Position numbers and translations under genes: made by a program. Below, piece by piece: positions 10,801-23,790 of a stretch of DNA of 64,000 bases. Each line of letters begins with the position of its first letter. Position 1 is the stretch's first letter. The DNA comes from Leptoclinus maculatus (taxonomy: Eukaryota; Chordata; Actinopteri; Perciformes; Stichaeidae): assembly GCA_032191485.1 (NCBI GenBank), contig JAVDOI010000018.1:14340566-14404565 (forward strand), in the 5' to 3' direction. A model generated the notes under the pieces. It saw only the letters and a program-made list of their open reading frames with translations, had not been told where the DNA came from and made no database searches.

Positions 10801-13095
10801 GGGAGCTAGATAGTGCATTATGTGTAGGTGTATGTGTGGTCCATGTGACAGGAGGACTACCCCCAACATGTCTTGACCCTGTGACCCCTCAGTGGTTTTA
10901 CTTCTCCGTCAGTTTTACAGTAACGGCTGCCATCTGAACACAAGTGGCTCAGTGTCAAAGACCCCCACACACACACCCCCCACACCTTGTGGGTGGAGGA
11001 GTCTGTCTGCATGGGTGGAGCAGGGGATGTCCTCAGAAACATATTCATGATGGTAAGTTTATGGTGTGGTGAATGGTGTACACATCTGCCCACCAGTGTT
11101 CATGTCACAGACTCTATGTGTGTAATAATCTCCCACAATAGATCGTGCATGTGTGCGTATCGTACATACAACATGTGCTTCTGAATGTGTGTGTATTGCG
11201 TGTGTGTTTCTATGCGTGTATTCATGTGTGTGGCCGGTCTGTGTGTATAATGAACTCCCACAGAGATAGCAGGGCTGTGGTGAAGGGAGTTTCCTCCCCG
11301 GGCCCACCACAACATCCCGGAGTCATTTTCAAGACTGAAGAGGCTCCAGAGAGAGGAGACGCTTTGTGATCCAGCTCAGATAAAACATCTCACTGTTTCA
11401 CCTCACAGTCGTTACGTCCTGATAGGACCGGGGAGAGTCAGACCTTGTTAAAGGCCGCAGTAGCACACAAAGTTAAAAGTCTGTGCGGGAGGCGGATCCG
11501 CCAGACTGCTGCAATTCCTATTTACACAAACGTCACACAAAACAGCTCACATTTCCAATTTTAGGATCCAGCACCTGAACAAAATGTCCATGTTGTCTGT
11601 TCAGCTTGTGGATCAGTGAGAAACTGCATAAGAGGTGACTGTGTGTGACCCTCTCTGTGAGATTTTACCAGTCGTCCACAAATAATATCTTTGAACCACT
11701 TGTAATTACAAATTGCAGAGCACATGAGGGCAGCATTGCCTCTTTAATCAAATCCCTCTCTAAATCACTTTTTATTACCCACAACACTCACCAGAGTAGT
11801 ATGAGTGTGTAGTATGAGTGTGTTGTGTGTGCGTGCAAGAGTACGCCTGCACTTGCCAGTTGTTGATGCAGATAAGCACAGGGATCACACTTGACCCTGA
11901 GAGTAATGACTTATAAGCGTAGCTGCAGGGTTAAGAGAGGCGCAGGCTAAAGGAGGGCTAATTGAGCAATCTGTGTGTGTGTGTGTGTGTGTGTTGGCGG
12001 CGCCAATGGATGTTTTGACCTGCTCTGACTCGGCAGTGTGCTCGGTTAATGGTGCCTGACCTGTCAAATGCAGGGTTTGTAAAGAGTACAGCTCCCAAAA
12101 CAACACCAGAGCGGAATATGGAAATGATACATTTGTTTTCCCCCCAAAAAATGTCATATTCTGTCAACAGTTATCTTATTATAATATATCACAACACAAA
12201 GTAAAATAGGTAGAAGTCTGCAGAATGAATGAGCTGACGTATTATTTGTAAGCCTGTGCAGCAAAATAAATGAAATATTTCTCGGTCACGTAGTGTGATG
12301 ACTTTTTACCGTTTGGTTCTTTATATTCCATTATTCCAAACTAAATTATCTTTCCATTTCTCCAAGAAAACAAATATCCAATCATTAGATGTTTCTTTCC
12401 ACACTCGGGTGGTTGAGTAACAAACTAAGAACACTGAGAATGAACCTCTATAATGAAGTAGAGACCTTTATTAGGGAGATAGGATATTGGAAATGTCGCC
12501 TTTCATCTCTGAGCCGAGCAGCACACAGAGTGACAAGTTGCCTCCTTCTTTCAGGCCACTGCAGAGCTGCAGCGAGGATGAACTCAAACCAGTCATCTCA
12601 TCTGACGTGTTTTCAATGCGTGTGTGTAGTTATCAATGCCGTGAAGCACACACACATACCAAGACGTCTGTGGAGGACAGTGGGAGAGGGAGAGAGGGGG
12701 GGGGGGGGGTGGGGGACTCTGCCCGAAATAAGAAATGTTGACGGACAAAGCCTGCAATTTGTGGGATCTGAGCATAAAGCAAACAAAGGGCAGCTTTTGT
12801 AAGGAATAATGCATGTCAGCCGTATCCTTATCCCGCCACGGCTTTGAACACTGCTGGGGACGTCCATTGCTCCACTGTGTATGTCGTGTTGCTATATTAA
12901 AGCCAGTCACCTCAAAGGGAAAAGCCTCAACTATTCAACAATTGAATGGCGGGGCTCTCATTATGGCCAATGTGGGCAGGAAAAAGTGGCTTTGGGGGTT
13001 TTCAATTCAGCGACTTAAAGCCCTCCTGTTAGCTCAGGACGAGCTGCTGTTTATCCAATGCCTTTCTGGGGGCTAAACATAGTCAACTGTCATTA
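10801..13095. other. Intergenic, no gene seen
   Basis: This stretch holds GT/CA-rich patches (10960-10990, 11140-11245, 11971-11993), a G run at 12697-12709 and otherwise unremarkable sequence. The longest frames (about 137 codons near 12389) have no recognisable motifs and no splice context. The segment 12870-13080 looks single-copy and could be conserved, but this cannot be judged here. Confidence 0.5.
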
Positions 13096-13097
13096 TC

Positions 13098-13100
<3 letters not shown>

Positions 13101-13140
<40 letters not shown>
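13101..13140. repeat. (CT)20 microsatellite
   Basis: Uninterrupted CT dinucleotides. Confidence 0.95.
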
Positions 13141-13141
<1 letters not shown>

Positions 13142-13143
<2 letters not shown>

Positions 13144-14870
13144 CTCCCCCTCACTAACATTTATTTATTTCTCTCCCAATTTTGTCATCTAATGACCCGT
13201 GTTGTGTTGTTGTTTGAAGGGGGCTGATGGCTCTCCGGTCTCCCACATCCTGAGGAAGAGAAAAGGAGGGGTTTGGCTGGGATACTGGAGGGCGAGCGCA
13301 GGACAAACAGCGCTGCAAGACCACCTATATGGATGAAAGCCACGAGTGTACGGACGGCATTCCCGCACGCAACAAAAAAGCCGAAGGGAGCAGCGCTTGT
13401 ACATGCCTTCGGCTGTATGTTACTGTATGTTACTGTATGTGTGCCCTCCAGTAATCCCTCATCAACGAACCGCCTTCATAGTTGTCCTAAAAGCATTTTT
13501 TAGTCAGCGCCCCTCTGTGTCAGGGGCCTGGGCGGTTGGCAGAGCAGCCTCCCAGCAGCTCCACATGAATATTAGAAAAAGAGGCACAGTATATGAAATG
13601 ATGTGAATATGTATTAGCGGGGGGGAGTGCAGAGGAGACAGCCAGAGAGGTGAAAGCGGTCTTTGTGTTAGCAGAGCCCTCTGGTGGACCCTCCCCTCGG
13701 AGCGGGGTTGCCCGGGCCCTGTGGTGGCGGATCACAGTTAATAACTGTGCGGTGGGCTGTCAGAGGCACTTAGCCTGACGCTGGGCAGGCCGGGGTCCAG
13801 GCCCGGGCCCGCATTCACCGCCCGGACCAAAGCTCTCAGCCGTGAAGCAGAAGAGACAGCAAAAGGAGATGGAGGACTCGTACATTGGGAAAAAGGTTGG
13901 AGAGGATGATCGCATGCATGAGACGACGAAACAAATACGACTATTATAGCGTGTGGATGCTTTTTGCAAAGGCTAATAGGCATGAAGAAGGTAAATAACT
14001 GGGACAAGGCTGGGATTTACACACTGAGCTCAGGTGTCCTCCCTTAAGAATTCTGTGCCAACGTTAATGCAGATCGAGAGCTCAATCCAAGATCAAGCAT
14101 TAAGGATGGGGCTCTTTTTTAACGCATTACTCACATGCCAATAAGAACAGCTCCTCCTGAATGACAATCATTCCAAATCAGTTTGGTGTCCAAAGTTATC
14201 GTGTTTTTAGTGCAAACTTCCCTCTTTGTGCTACTATCTCTCCTCTGCAAGCTCAGCAAGAAATCACTGTCTGTAAAACACAAATCATTTGCTGCTAAAA
14301 GGAGTCTAAATGTCTTGATTTGTTTCACTCCCACAGCTGAAGCCTCATATTAGCTTCAGCTGAACTTTTAAATGCATTTTTACAAAAGAAATGTGTCTCC
14401 TGTCTTGTGTTATGGGATGTTTTCAGGGCCTGTGTGGACAACTACAGCAAACAAAAACAAACAGCCAGCATGCAAGTATTGTTTCAAGGATGTGACTCTA
14501 TCATTTAATGAATGAGGAGGAAACACACAATCCTCCCTCGCTGTCGCCTAACAAAACAGCCGGTTTGGTACAAAAAGAAACCTTCCACTGAAGCACATCT
14601 AATGCAGTCGGGACCACGTCTCCAATCATCAGCACCAGACGTTATCTGACCCTCAACAAAGTACCTCCACAAACTCTTATCTGATGCCCACTCATAAAGC
14701 TCAAGGAGGGCCGTCTTGGGGGGGGGGGACCGACCAATGAAGACTCGTCTGATCTTTGAGTGGCGTTTTATTCCCCGTGCCAAACAATCCTGTCTGTGAA
14801 CTCCAAAGTCCAGCTCATCCCCTGTTGACTAGATTAGATAACCCAGCTTTAAAGCAGGGATAGTGTTTGC
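13142..14870. other. Intergenic, no gene seen
   Basis: This is mixed-composition sequence with a GC-richer part at 13620-13830. Open frames of 60-90 codons occur on both strands without motifs, homology that I recognise, or splice structure. A G run lies at 14718-14728. Confidence 0.5.
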
Positions 14871-14879
14871 TCAGTGACT

Positions 14880-15110
14880 CCTCTCTGCCCTAATAGCATC
14901 TGATCTAATGGGAGATTGTGGGCCGCTTGTTGAGCGTCATGGCAATCGCCAAACAACCCAGGGAAACAAAGCAGGGCTGAGCTTTAGTACCTGTAATTAC
15001 CAGATAAATATCAGCTCCTTTGCTTGAAACAGACCGCAATAAATATCCTATGCTGCTTTAATTACAGCTATTATGTTGTCTGTATTGGTTAGAATGTGAA
15101 AGGTTCATGG
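14880..15110. promoter_or_regulatory. Candidate conserved noncoding element
   Basis: The block is single-copy in appearance and free of simple repeats. It is dense in homeodomain-type cores (TAATTAC at about 14994, TTTAATTACAG at about 15057), with GATAAATATC and AATAAATATCC. This composition is typical of developmental enhancers near transcription-factor genes such as satb2. The call is inference only, since conservation cannot be measured here. Confidence 0.3.
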
Positions 15111-15289
15111 CGACTGGACTAAAATGGGCTGCTGTGTTTATTTTTAATTTGTTTATTATGTACATAATGTAAGCTTTTGTTGAAACCGTTTTAGAGAGGT
15201 GTTAATTCAACTGAATGCTCATTTTAGAGGATGTAGTTTGGGGTGCTGGTGAGACAGAGAGGTGTTTCTGTTGTCTGTCCAACCCTCAG

Positions 15290-16770
15290 TGATATACATA
15301 GGGTGGACAAAATAATAGAAATACCCGTCAGTAGGCTATAAATGTGTCTGCTGGGCAGCTAGACATGGGCAGTAGGTTGTTTTTTTTAGCAAGGGTGGAA
15401 GTTTACAATTGTTTAAAAAAGAAATGTAATTCTACTTTTACTTTTTGAATCATAATTAGTGTACTTTGCTACATTTCAAGTTGCATCCATTACACAATAA
15501 GAACAATACGTCTTGTGTGAGAGCGGAAGCAAAGAAAGGAGCCAAATCTGCAGCTGCAGCTCTTGAAGAAGTACTCAGATACTTTACTGAAGTACTAAGT
15601 ACTAAAGTCCTGCATTCAAAACCTTATAAATAAAAGTATTATCAGCAATATATACTTAAAAATAAAAGTAGTCAGAGTGCAGTAAAATGTTCCGTGTCAG
15701 TATTTTACGAGTAAATATGATGTTTATCAGTTAACATTACTGCTGCATTAATTAAATAAATGTGTTGCACTGTAACACCTTTATATATCGCGTTGGGTAG
15801 TTTAATCTACATCAATGCATCATATTATTTAAGATCATCATATGTTTGTGTTCTGTGAGAACCACATATTTAAAAAAAGGAAACTTTTCATGAGCTCAGA
15901 AAACAGGCCCTGTTTTCAGCTTTCAGTCAATTCATTTCCCAGCTGATCAAAGAGTGTTTTTTAGTGTAAGAAGAAGGAGAATTTTCTTTACACACACTTC
16001 ACATCCTTCAGTTTATCACAAACATTTAACACATCTGGAGTTACGTGGTTTCCACCGGACAGGAGGGGGATAAACAACTGTCATCAGTAAAGTAACTAAA
16101 GCTGTCAGACGAATGAAGTGGAGTAAAAAGTATATATTTACCTCTGAGATGTGGTTTTTTTTTTTTTTAGAACTATGCATTATATTTTATAAATATGCAT
16201 TTTGTATGTAAAGTTTATAATAGCAAAGGAAGTTGTAACAATGGTGGTAGAGTAACAAGTGGTACAAAGTGGCACAAAACAGGAATACTCAAGCAAAATA
16301 CAAGTAACCAAGGTTTTAAGTGGTGGGAGTAGTACACAGTTATTTTACTTAAGTTAAACTATTACAGTGTACAAATACTCTATTACAAGTAAAAGTCCTG
16401 CATTCAAAATATTGCTTGAGTAATAGTTCAAAAATATCAGCATCAGAATTAAGTACAAAAAGTAAATGTGCTGAGAATGTCCCATTTAATAATATATACT
16501 ATATTAATGTACTGGATTTGTATTAATGCATTAATGTTGCAGTTGGTAAAGGTGAAGCTAGTATTATTTACTTTATATACTGTAGAGTAGTTTAACCTCA
16601 ATAATATAACAATCGTATTGATGTTTTGTATTAATAATCTGAAGCTGTCAGACAAATGTACTGGAGCAAAAAGTACTATATTTACCTCTGAGATGTGGTG
16701 GAGCAGAAATACAAAGTAGCATAAAATTGAATACTCAAGTATAGTACAAGTACCTCTAATCTACGTGTTT
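15290..16770. repeat. Cluster of 'AAGTAC' fish dispersed repeats
   Basis: Two to three overlapping related copies are present. Shared words include AAAGTCCTGCATTCAAAA (15605 and 16391), ACCTCTGAGATGTGGT (16141 and 16683), GAATACTCAAG (16282 and 16729) and ACAAGTACCTC (16746). Related fragments lie at 17820-17910, 21170-21260, 37000-37140, 57070-57170 and 62720-62850. These are non-autonomous and non-coding. I recognise the family as abundant in teleosts but cannot name it with certainty. Confidence 0.65.
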
Positions 16771-16839
16771 ATGTTCCAGCAGAGAAGAAGCTGCTGGTGT
16801 GTCAGTGGCCGCAGGAGGTCAGAGGTGAGCGCTCTGCAC

Positions 16840-17248
16840 GCAGCTGACGCACCCGGAAATGACGCAATGGTGTAACGTTGAAGTATTTACGTTCAGTGTG
16901 CGACCGATGCTAGCAGTTAGTAAACCGAGTAAAACATACACAATAATGCAATAAATCAAAGAATCGTGTCATTGTGGGTGGATGTTAGCATTATTGTTGC
17001 CTAGATAGTTAAAAAAAGTTGCATCTAACTTATTTAATCACCGGCCGGCGAGCCCGCTAACGCCAAATCAAACACACGGGACATGCTAACATGCTAACAG
17101 GCTAATGTTGTAAACTTTGAGGAGCTGCAGTGGGACAGAGAGGCTGAGTGGACTGGTTATACTGGGACCAGAGTGGACTGACTGGTGGAGACTGGTAGAG
17201 CAGAGAAGCCGAACCTGGGCCGAGACCAGCAGAATGACGTCAAGACAC
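16840..17248 (+). promoter_or_regulatory. Orphan promoter-like segment with first-exon candidate
   Basis: CCGGAAATGACGCAAT (about 16853) combines an ETS-type core with a CRE/CEBP-like site, as in many vertebrate TATA-less promoters. It is followed by CpG-containing sequence and a GCTAAC-rich stretch. An exon-like segment then ends at 17248 in a perfect GTGAGT donor, with a palindromic CRE (TGACGTCA) at 17235-17242. The only ATG before the donor would encode MTSRH in phase 0. No downstream partner exon is recognised. It could be an upstream satb2 first exon, a long noncoding RNA, or chance. Confidence 0.35.
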
Positions 17249-17400
17249 GTGAGTACGACGATACGCTCACTAACTGTAACTGTAAAACCGTGTGTGAGCG
17301 TGTGCGTGCGCGAGCGCATGTGTGCGTGCGTGCGCGCTCCCAGTTGTGTAAAAACTGCAGCTGTCTTAATATCCTGCAGCCCCTGTAGAGTTTACATTGT

Positions 17401-17421
17401 TTATATATATGTATATTTATA

Positions 17422-17477
<56 letters not shown>
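17401..17477. repeat. (AT)n microsatellite, imperfect
   Basis: AT dinucleotides with a few GT interruptions at the left end. Confidence 0.95.
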
Positions 17478-17483
<6 letters not shown>

Positions 17484-17499
17484 CTTTTGATTCCACAAG

Positions 17500-18175
17500 A
17501 CATTTCCGGTTATTTAATGTATGTAGCCTAATATTGTTTATTCCACCCATCGAGGTGTCCATAGGCTTTTTATTTAAATTTTTTTGTGTGCATTTGTCTG
17601 AGTTTTGTCTCTTCTTCTGGTTAATTCTCGTGCGGCTGCACTGAGGAAGGTGGTTGTGTATTTCGAATTGATTGTGTGCACAGCTGGCTGCATCTGTAGA
17701 ATATATACAATTGACACATTAATACAATTTAATTTGTGTCCTAAAGGTGTTCAACAGTAGTACTCTATAACATGATGTATCTTCTTTCTTCATGTAACAC
17801 GGTAACATATATTTTAGCTGACCTACTTTTTTACTTTTATCCAAGTTTATTTTTACAGAAGTATACTTTTAGTGGAGTAAATTTCTTTAAACTAACAGTA
17901 CTTTTACTTATAATCTCCTCGCACTCTTTCCATCCCTGTTATATTTAACAGTCGCTTGCGGAGTCTGAAAACCAGATCGATGAAAGCAGTTGGAGTCTCT
18001 CTCTCGACTCTCTTTAGCCTCATCACTACTAGCAATACTTTTCACATACAAGCAGTCATGTGATCCATCGTTGGTCCAGTGAAATATTGATTACAGCCGC
18101 TTTAAATTAAATGCCTTTGCACTGGTGAGCGTGACATTTAATTCCTGCTTACCTGCTCCCTCCAGTGTGCATATA

Positions 18176-18220
<45 letters not shown>

Positions 18221-18650
18221 AGTAGCTCTGTTACTGGCGTCTCTGGCGCTCTGTTTAAATCATCACTTCCTGTTCTCAATCCCCACGTCTGCTTATCCAT
18301 CATTTCATAAGCGTGTGTGTGTGTGTGTGTTGGTACGTCTCGGGGTCCTGTTGCTCCCCTCAAGACACCCCTCAAATTATGGCCTAATCAGTTAGCCCCA
18401 GGAGCAGGCCCTCCACAGCTCACAGACAAACAGACAGACCCCCAGACCTCATCCTAACACCCCCCCCCCCCCCCCCCCCCCTCCCAGCCACACAGCTCCG
18501 AGCCTGGCCTTGTCCCTGCAAAGACCTCGCTCCTTCTTTCTCTCCTCTCACTGAGATAAAACAGGTCCAGCTCCGGTTTGAGAAAAGTGTCGGCTGCCGC
18601 TGTCCCTCCCTCACTTATCCACTCCTCTTGTCTAGTCTACATGGCCCTTT

Positions 18651-18655
<5 letters not shown>
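17500..18655. other. Intergenic, simple repeats only
   Basis: Contains a fragment of the AAGTAC-type repeat (17820-17910), a (GA)n run at 18180-18219 and a 22-base C run at 18460-18481. No gene is seen. Confidence 0.6.

Positions 18656-18707
<52 letters not shown>
18656..18707. repeat. (CA)n microsatellite
   Basis: About 26 CA units without interruption. Confidence 0.95.
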
Positions 18708-18709
<2 letters not shown>

Positions 18710-19254
18710 GCCATATTGTAAGTAGAAACGGTCTTTTTGCTCAACACGCATTTTGGATCCAGACACATTGTGATCTCTGCTGCCAACTTGAATCATCATT
18801 GTTGGAGCTTTTCGCCTTATTTTTCCCCTGATTTTTAGTGGTTTTACGCTCATTTATGAGTTTAGTAATCTCTGAGAAATTCAGCTGCATGAAACCAGTT
18901 CCAACCCGATAGTATGATTTCAAAAAGGCACGCCGATCTCTCGGAAAGTTTGTGTTTGTATTCCAGACACTAAAACTAAAAGCTTTGCATTTCATTTAGA
19001 GCACATTATAATTGACTAATATTACAATTACCGTACTTTATATAAGAATTCTTGCTTTTTTTCCCAGTTTTAATATTTACTGTTACGGCATGAATCATTT
19101 TTGCGAGTACTCGTTCTGGGAAAGTATTGCAGTCGCTCTCAATAATCTCTTTTTAATACAAGAAAAATGGCCCAATGAGAAATAAAACAATGTCGTAATA
19201 TCACTTTGGCATCAGTTTATGTAAAAAAGTATCTGGCTTTTCCCTGGATCATTA

Positions 19255-19475
<221 letters not shown>

Positions 19476-19630
19476 GATCCCCTGCACTAATGTGATGCTT
19501 TGTCAACTAAATCATTGCAACTCTACCCGGTTAATCAATGACACATGGCAGGTTCTGGCAATGTCAGACCTTCACTGACTCCATTCCCCTCATCTGCGTT
19601 GTCATTCCTGTTCCTCTTTTACCACCCCCT

Positions 19631-19642
19631 CACGCACACACG

Positions 19643-19733
<91 letters not shown>
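19631..19733. repeat. (CA)n microsatellite with CGCA variants
   Basis: About 100 bases of CA, with CGCA interruptions confined to the left end. A further CA run lies at 19858-19882. Confidence 0.95.
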
Positions 19734-19735
<2 letters not shown>

Positions 19736-19859
19736 CATGTGCCAAACCAGACCACTCTCCATACACACTAATGCTTCTGTTCCCTTTCGAGCAGCTCCAT
19801 CCGTCACGTTCACCCAGCTTAGGATTCCCATTTGTTTTCATTCCACTTTCGCAAAACAC

Positions 19860-19890
<31 letters not shown>

Positions 19891-20109
19891 ATGCAAGTAT
19901 CTGCATATGCCTGTGAGAGCATGCAGCATGTACGTATACATAAACTCACACATGCACACACCTACTATCAGCTTGAGTAGAAAACTCTGTCAAATGCAAA
20001 AGCAGCAAAGAGAAGTGCAACGTCTGCCGCGTCACTTCAAAAAAACCAGACTAAATGCTGGGATTTATTAGTAAAATCATTAATACGACTGCATTTATTT
20101 ATTCACCGG

Positions 20110-20235
20110 ACAAAGCGCCTTACAATGTGCCGCACACGTTGCCCATCGGGAGCAAGGACACTTTGAAATGCGGACAGGAGCAAGTGGGGATCGAACCGCC
20201 AACCTTGTGATTAAAGACCCGCTCTGGTCTTCGTG
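20110..20235. repeat. tRNA-box-like dispersed repeat fragment
   Basis: GAGCAAGGACACTTTGAAAT, then GGGGATCGAACCGCCAACC. The latter includes a B-box-like GATCGAACC and resembles the body of a common fish repeat. It does not fold as a complete tRNA as far as I can see. Confidence 0.4.
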
Positions 20236-20934
20236 AGCTGCTTTTGCCCCAATCGGACATAAACCTTTGAGCTTTAAGAACCGAGGACGTGAAGGAGAGG
20301 GAGACAGCAGCTGAGCAGGCGTGATCCGTATCGTAGTATCTGTGTGGTGAGTTTTTGAATAGCAGCCATGAGGCCTGGCTCTGGTCCCTGAACAAGCCTC
20401 ACTGGCCTATAAATAACGCCGTGGATACTCTCTTCTTCTTCTTCATCCTCTCCCTCACTCTTACACGTCCAGCGCTCCGTCCCTCTGGCCCTCAACATGT
20501 TCTGTATTAGTGGGTCTTTGTTGGGTGTTTGAAGTATGAAAATGAAGGAGGTGGGTGGGCGTCCGACCACCACACTCCGAGGAGACCCGTGCACACAGAA
20601 CTATCCTCTGACTCCATTAGCATACCTCTGCTGGCTCAGCTACAGACGGCTGGAGCTGCCTCTGCAGCTCTCTTATGTGGCTGCTATTATATTTGTGTGG
20701 AGGCTGTGCCACAAAAGTATCTGGAGGCTAAGAGGCCTCCGGATTAAATACATCAACTCCTCTGAGATCTGTGACTGTGTGTTTAAGGACGTCAACACAG
20801 AATCTAATTCTACTCAATGTGTTAATGAGCCGTTATCAAACTCTGGCTTCAGTCATGCTTCAGCTTTGTACTGTTTCAAGTTTATTGACTTAGTTAATTT
20901 CATTTTGTCACATTTTCCAAAAATAGGTTCATTC

Positions 20935-21115
20935 ATTCATCTTTTTCACGTGCGAAGTGTCTGAAAACCACACGAACCTTTGTGTGAAAAGCTCTTTCAA
21001 ATGTGAAATTGCTGTTTCCGCATGTGACGACTCACATTTCCCGTGTGAAACATTTGAAAAAAGTGAATTATAAAACATGTAAGACGTGTTTCTTGTGTAA
21101 TAAATGTGTTTTCTT
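20935..21115. repeat. CACATGTGAAA-motif repeat
   Basis: Variants of TTTCACATGTGAAA recur six or more times in both orientations (CACGTGCGAAG, TTTGTGTGAAAAG, AAATGTGAAATTG, CACATTTCCCGTGTGAAA). A second block with the same motif lies at 50220-50420. Confidence 0.5.
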
Positions 21116-21811
21116 GTAAGAGTTAATTTATTAAATGTTTTGGTCTTTGTATTTTCCAAACCACAGCGGTGGACTTCAGTAAAAGTACTAATACCACGCT
21201 GTGAAAATACTCCACTACAGGTACAAGTACTGCATTCAAAAGCTTTCTTACGTACACAAACACAACGTAAAGTAACAGGTTTGTAACAAATGTACCATAA
21301 CTTCACTCCACAGGTAGACAGCCACAGCATCAGTGGTACCCGGAAACACAATCTACTTTATTGATGAGTTTGCAGGAAAGACATGTTGAAACGCCCATCA
21401 GTTTAATACTAGTGAAGATCCCAACATTTAAATAAGATAAAAATAAAAACTAATTTATTGGAATTTCACAGAAATGTGTAAATGATGCAGAACTCCTCTT
21501 TATTTCTAGTTGGTATAATGGTTCAGCCATAAAAGCAGGTCATCTTAGTCATATGTTTCTAAATGTAAAGGGAATAATGTAAAAGTTATTAATATATAAA
21601 TATTACCTTTAAAGCCTTGAGCCTTCCGCGACATGCACACCTAGGTTGTTCATCTGAACATTAGGGATAAAGAGAGCCGTTTTGGGGCCATTTGGCTCCT
21701 GCCTTCCCTGCAGTGGGATAACATTTCACCAGTTTAGATTAGTTCACTCAGGGCCCATCAACACATGTGGAAGTGACCCTCAGACGCCTCTCACTGGCCC
21801 GCTGACCGAGC

Positions 21812-21849
<38 letters not shown>

Positions 21850-22396
21850 AGTCAGAGGAAGTGCACGGACCAGCTGATGCAGTGTGTGCTATGTTAACCC
21901 GTCCAAGGGCAGCATAGCAATAACAAACACACGATCACAGCAGCGCGCTGACCTCTGACCCCTGCACCCTCCGCACAGCCGGCCTGATCGGTATCGCTCT
22001 GACAGCCACTCAGGAACCAGCCAACACGCACACACACACACACACACATTCAGACGCACTAAATACTCCACAGGGTCCCCCCTCAATGCAAGATTTCAAT
22101 CATTGACTCCCTTTAGAGAAATCAAAGAGATTTACTTTGGGAGACAAAAGCTTCCTCATTGGTGTCAGACAGTAAATGATTGACATTTGCTTTGAATGCA
22201 TTGGGCCCCGCCCACCTGGGGGGGGGGGCTGCAAAGTGAAACCATCCACCCTCGTGCACCCTAGTTTACCCACAAGGCCGTTTCCTCGTCTTGTGTCCGA
22301 GCGGTGACCGGTCGTAGACGGGGTTGTTTTCGGGGAAAATCTGTGACGCCGACGACACGTCTCCAGAAAGCCTTGGGGACCAGCATGCTTCATGGT

Positions 22397-22427
<31 letters not shown>

Positions 22428-22800
22428 ACATGTTTGTAGGCATGCGTCCTTCTTGTCCTGTTCCTCAATCATGGGGAGTATGAGCTGTTGTTATTTGCTT
22501 CGGCGTCTGCAGCTCTGCGGCCTCCACCAACCCTCCTTCCTCCCGTGTTTTTGTCCTTTTTTAAAATGGTTCCTCCCCTCTCCTCCCGCCTCAACTCAGA
22601 GCCGACACTTTTAAACCGTATCACTTTCCGTTTCCTCCAAACATTGGCCTGCTCCTGACGTGGGGGCTCTCAGGTGCAGGAGGCCGGCTGCCTGGTTATT
22701 AGGACAGACAGCTTGACATGAGTGCATGTGTTGGCCAGGAGTGACTGTGTGACCACTACAAGTGGAACGGAGTGGAATTCAGAGTGACTTCCTGCTGCTG
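21116..22800. other. Intergenic, no gene seen
   Basis: Holds an AAGTAC-type repeat fragment (21170-21260), (GT)n runs at 21815-21847 and 22400-22427, a CA run at 22027-22047 and otherwise featureless sequence. Confidence 0.55.
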
Positions 22801-22802
22801 CT

Positions 22803-22803
<1 letters not shown>

Positions 22804-22860
<57 letters not shown>
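22804..22860. repeat. (GT)n microsatellite
   Basis: About 28 GT units. Adjacent sequence carries CTGCTGCTG. Confidence 0.95.
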
Positions 22861-23760
22861 GCTGGCACCGGTCTGAAGACTGTCCTGTCTGTTCTGCAGT
22901 TTAGAAGCTGTGTTGTTTTGTTTCAGGAGAGAAACGAGTATCCACCAAAGGGGGAAAAAAGATGTCACGGTACAAACAGTCAGAGTTTTAATTGACTCCC
23001 ATTGAGGCTGAATATTAAGGGCCGAACCCCGAGATGAATTAGGCTCCCCTCTGTCGTATTCCTGAGGCCCTTTGAGGAACTCGAGGTTTAACACAACAGA
23101 GTTGGTCGTGAAGGTCTGGCGGCGGCGTCCATGTGGAAGACAATCCCTCTGGCAGGTCAAGTAAACCCAGAAACACTGAACACACTTTCCAAACCTCATT
23201 ACAGAGACCTCCGCTGTTTTGTTGCTCGTGGGGCCCAATCACCCCCCCCCAGACTCCCTTTTCTCCCCTCTGCAATTCTTTTCAAATGAGAATTGAATTT
23301 CTTTTTCAAAGTGTTTATGTTATCGTTTGCAAATCTTACCAGAAGTGGACCATGAGGCACACGAGGGGAACTCGTACACATGTTTAATGAAGTATTTACA
23401 GATAATTCCAACTGTCAAATACTTGTGCCCGATGACATAGTGCAGAGTGCTGACGCTCACAACCGCCTTCCTCCCTCTCCCCCGAGCTCCGAGCTCCCTC
23501 CTCGTTAAAGCAGGCGGATTTGATTTCAGGTAGGAACCTATTGGGAGGCTGTGTGTGTGTGTGTGTGTGGGGGGGGGACTGCCAAAGCGAGGGCCACGGC
23601 TTTTTACCGAGAAGGAAAACAATCCTCTGTGGTGTGTATCAGAGCTCAGAAGGGCCCAGACATCGGGGAGGCTGAGATATAAGGACATGAGAGCGTGCTG
23701 TGTCTGATGGAAGCACAGATTTAAACTTCTGTAGTTTGTTTTACACTTGTAAGGTCGTCA

Positions 23761-23790
23761 GCTGCTGCTGCTGCTGCTGCTGCTGCTGCA

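Noticed and set aside
12389..12802. 137-codon plus-strand open frame
   Set aside because: No recognisable domain, no splice or promoter context, and it runs through a poly-G tract.
17117..17644. 175-codon open frame over the orphan promoter
   Set aside because: It reads through the donor and an AT microsatellite; only the short part before 17248 could be exonic.
20140..20215. tRNA gene
   Set aside because: Only a B-box-like stretch is present; no cloverleaf is apparent and the text matches a dispersed repeat.
20536..20964. 142-codon plus-strand open frame
   Set aside because: No recognised motif, and its tail runs into a dispersed repeat; likely chance.
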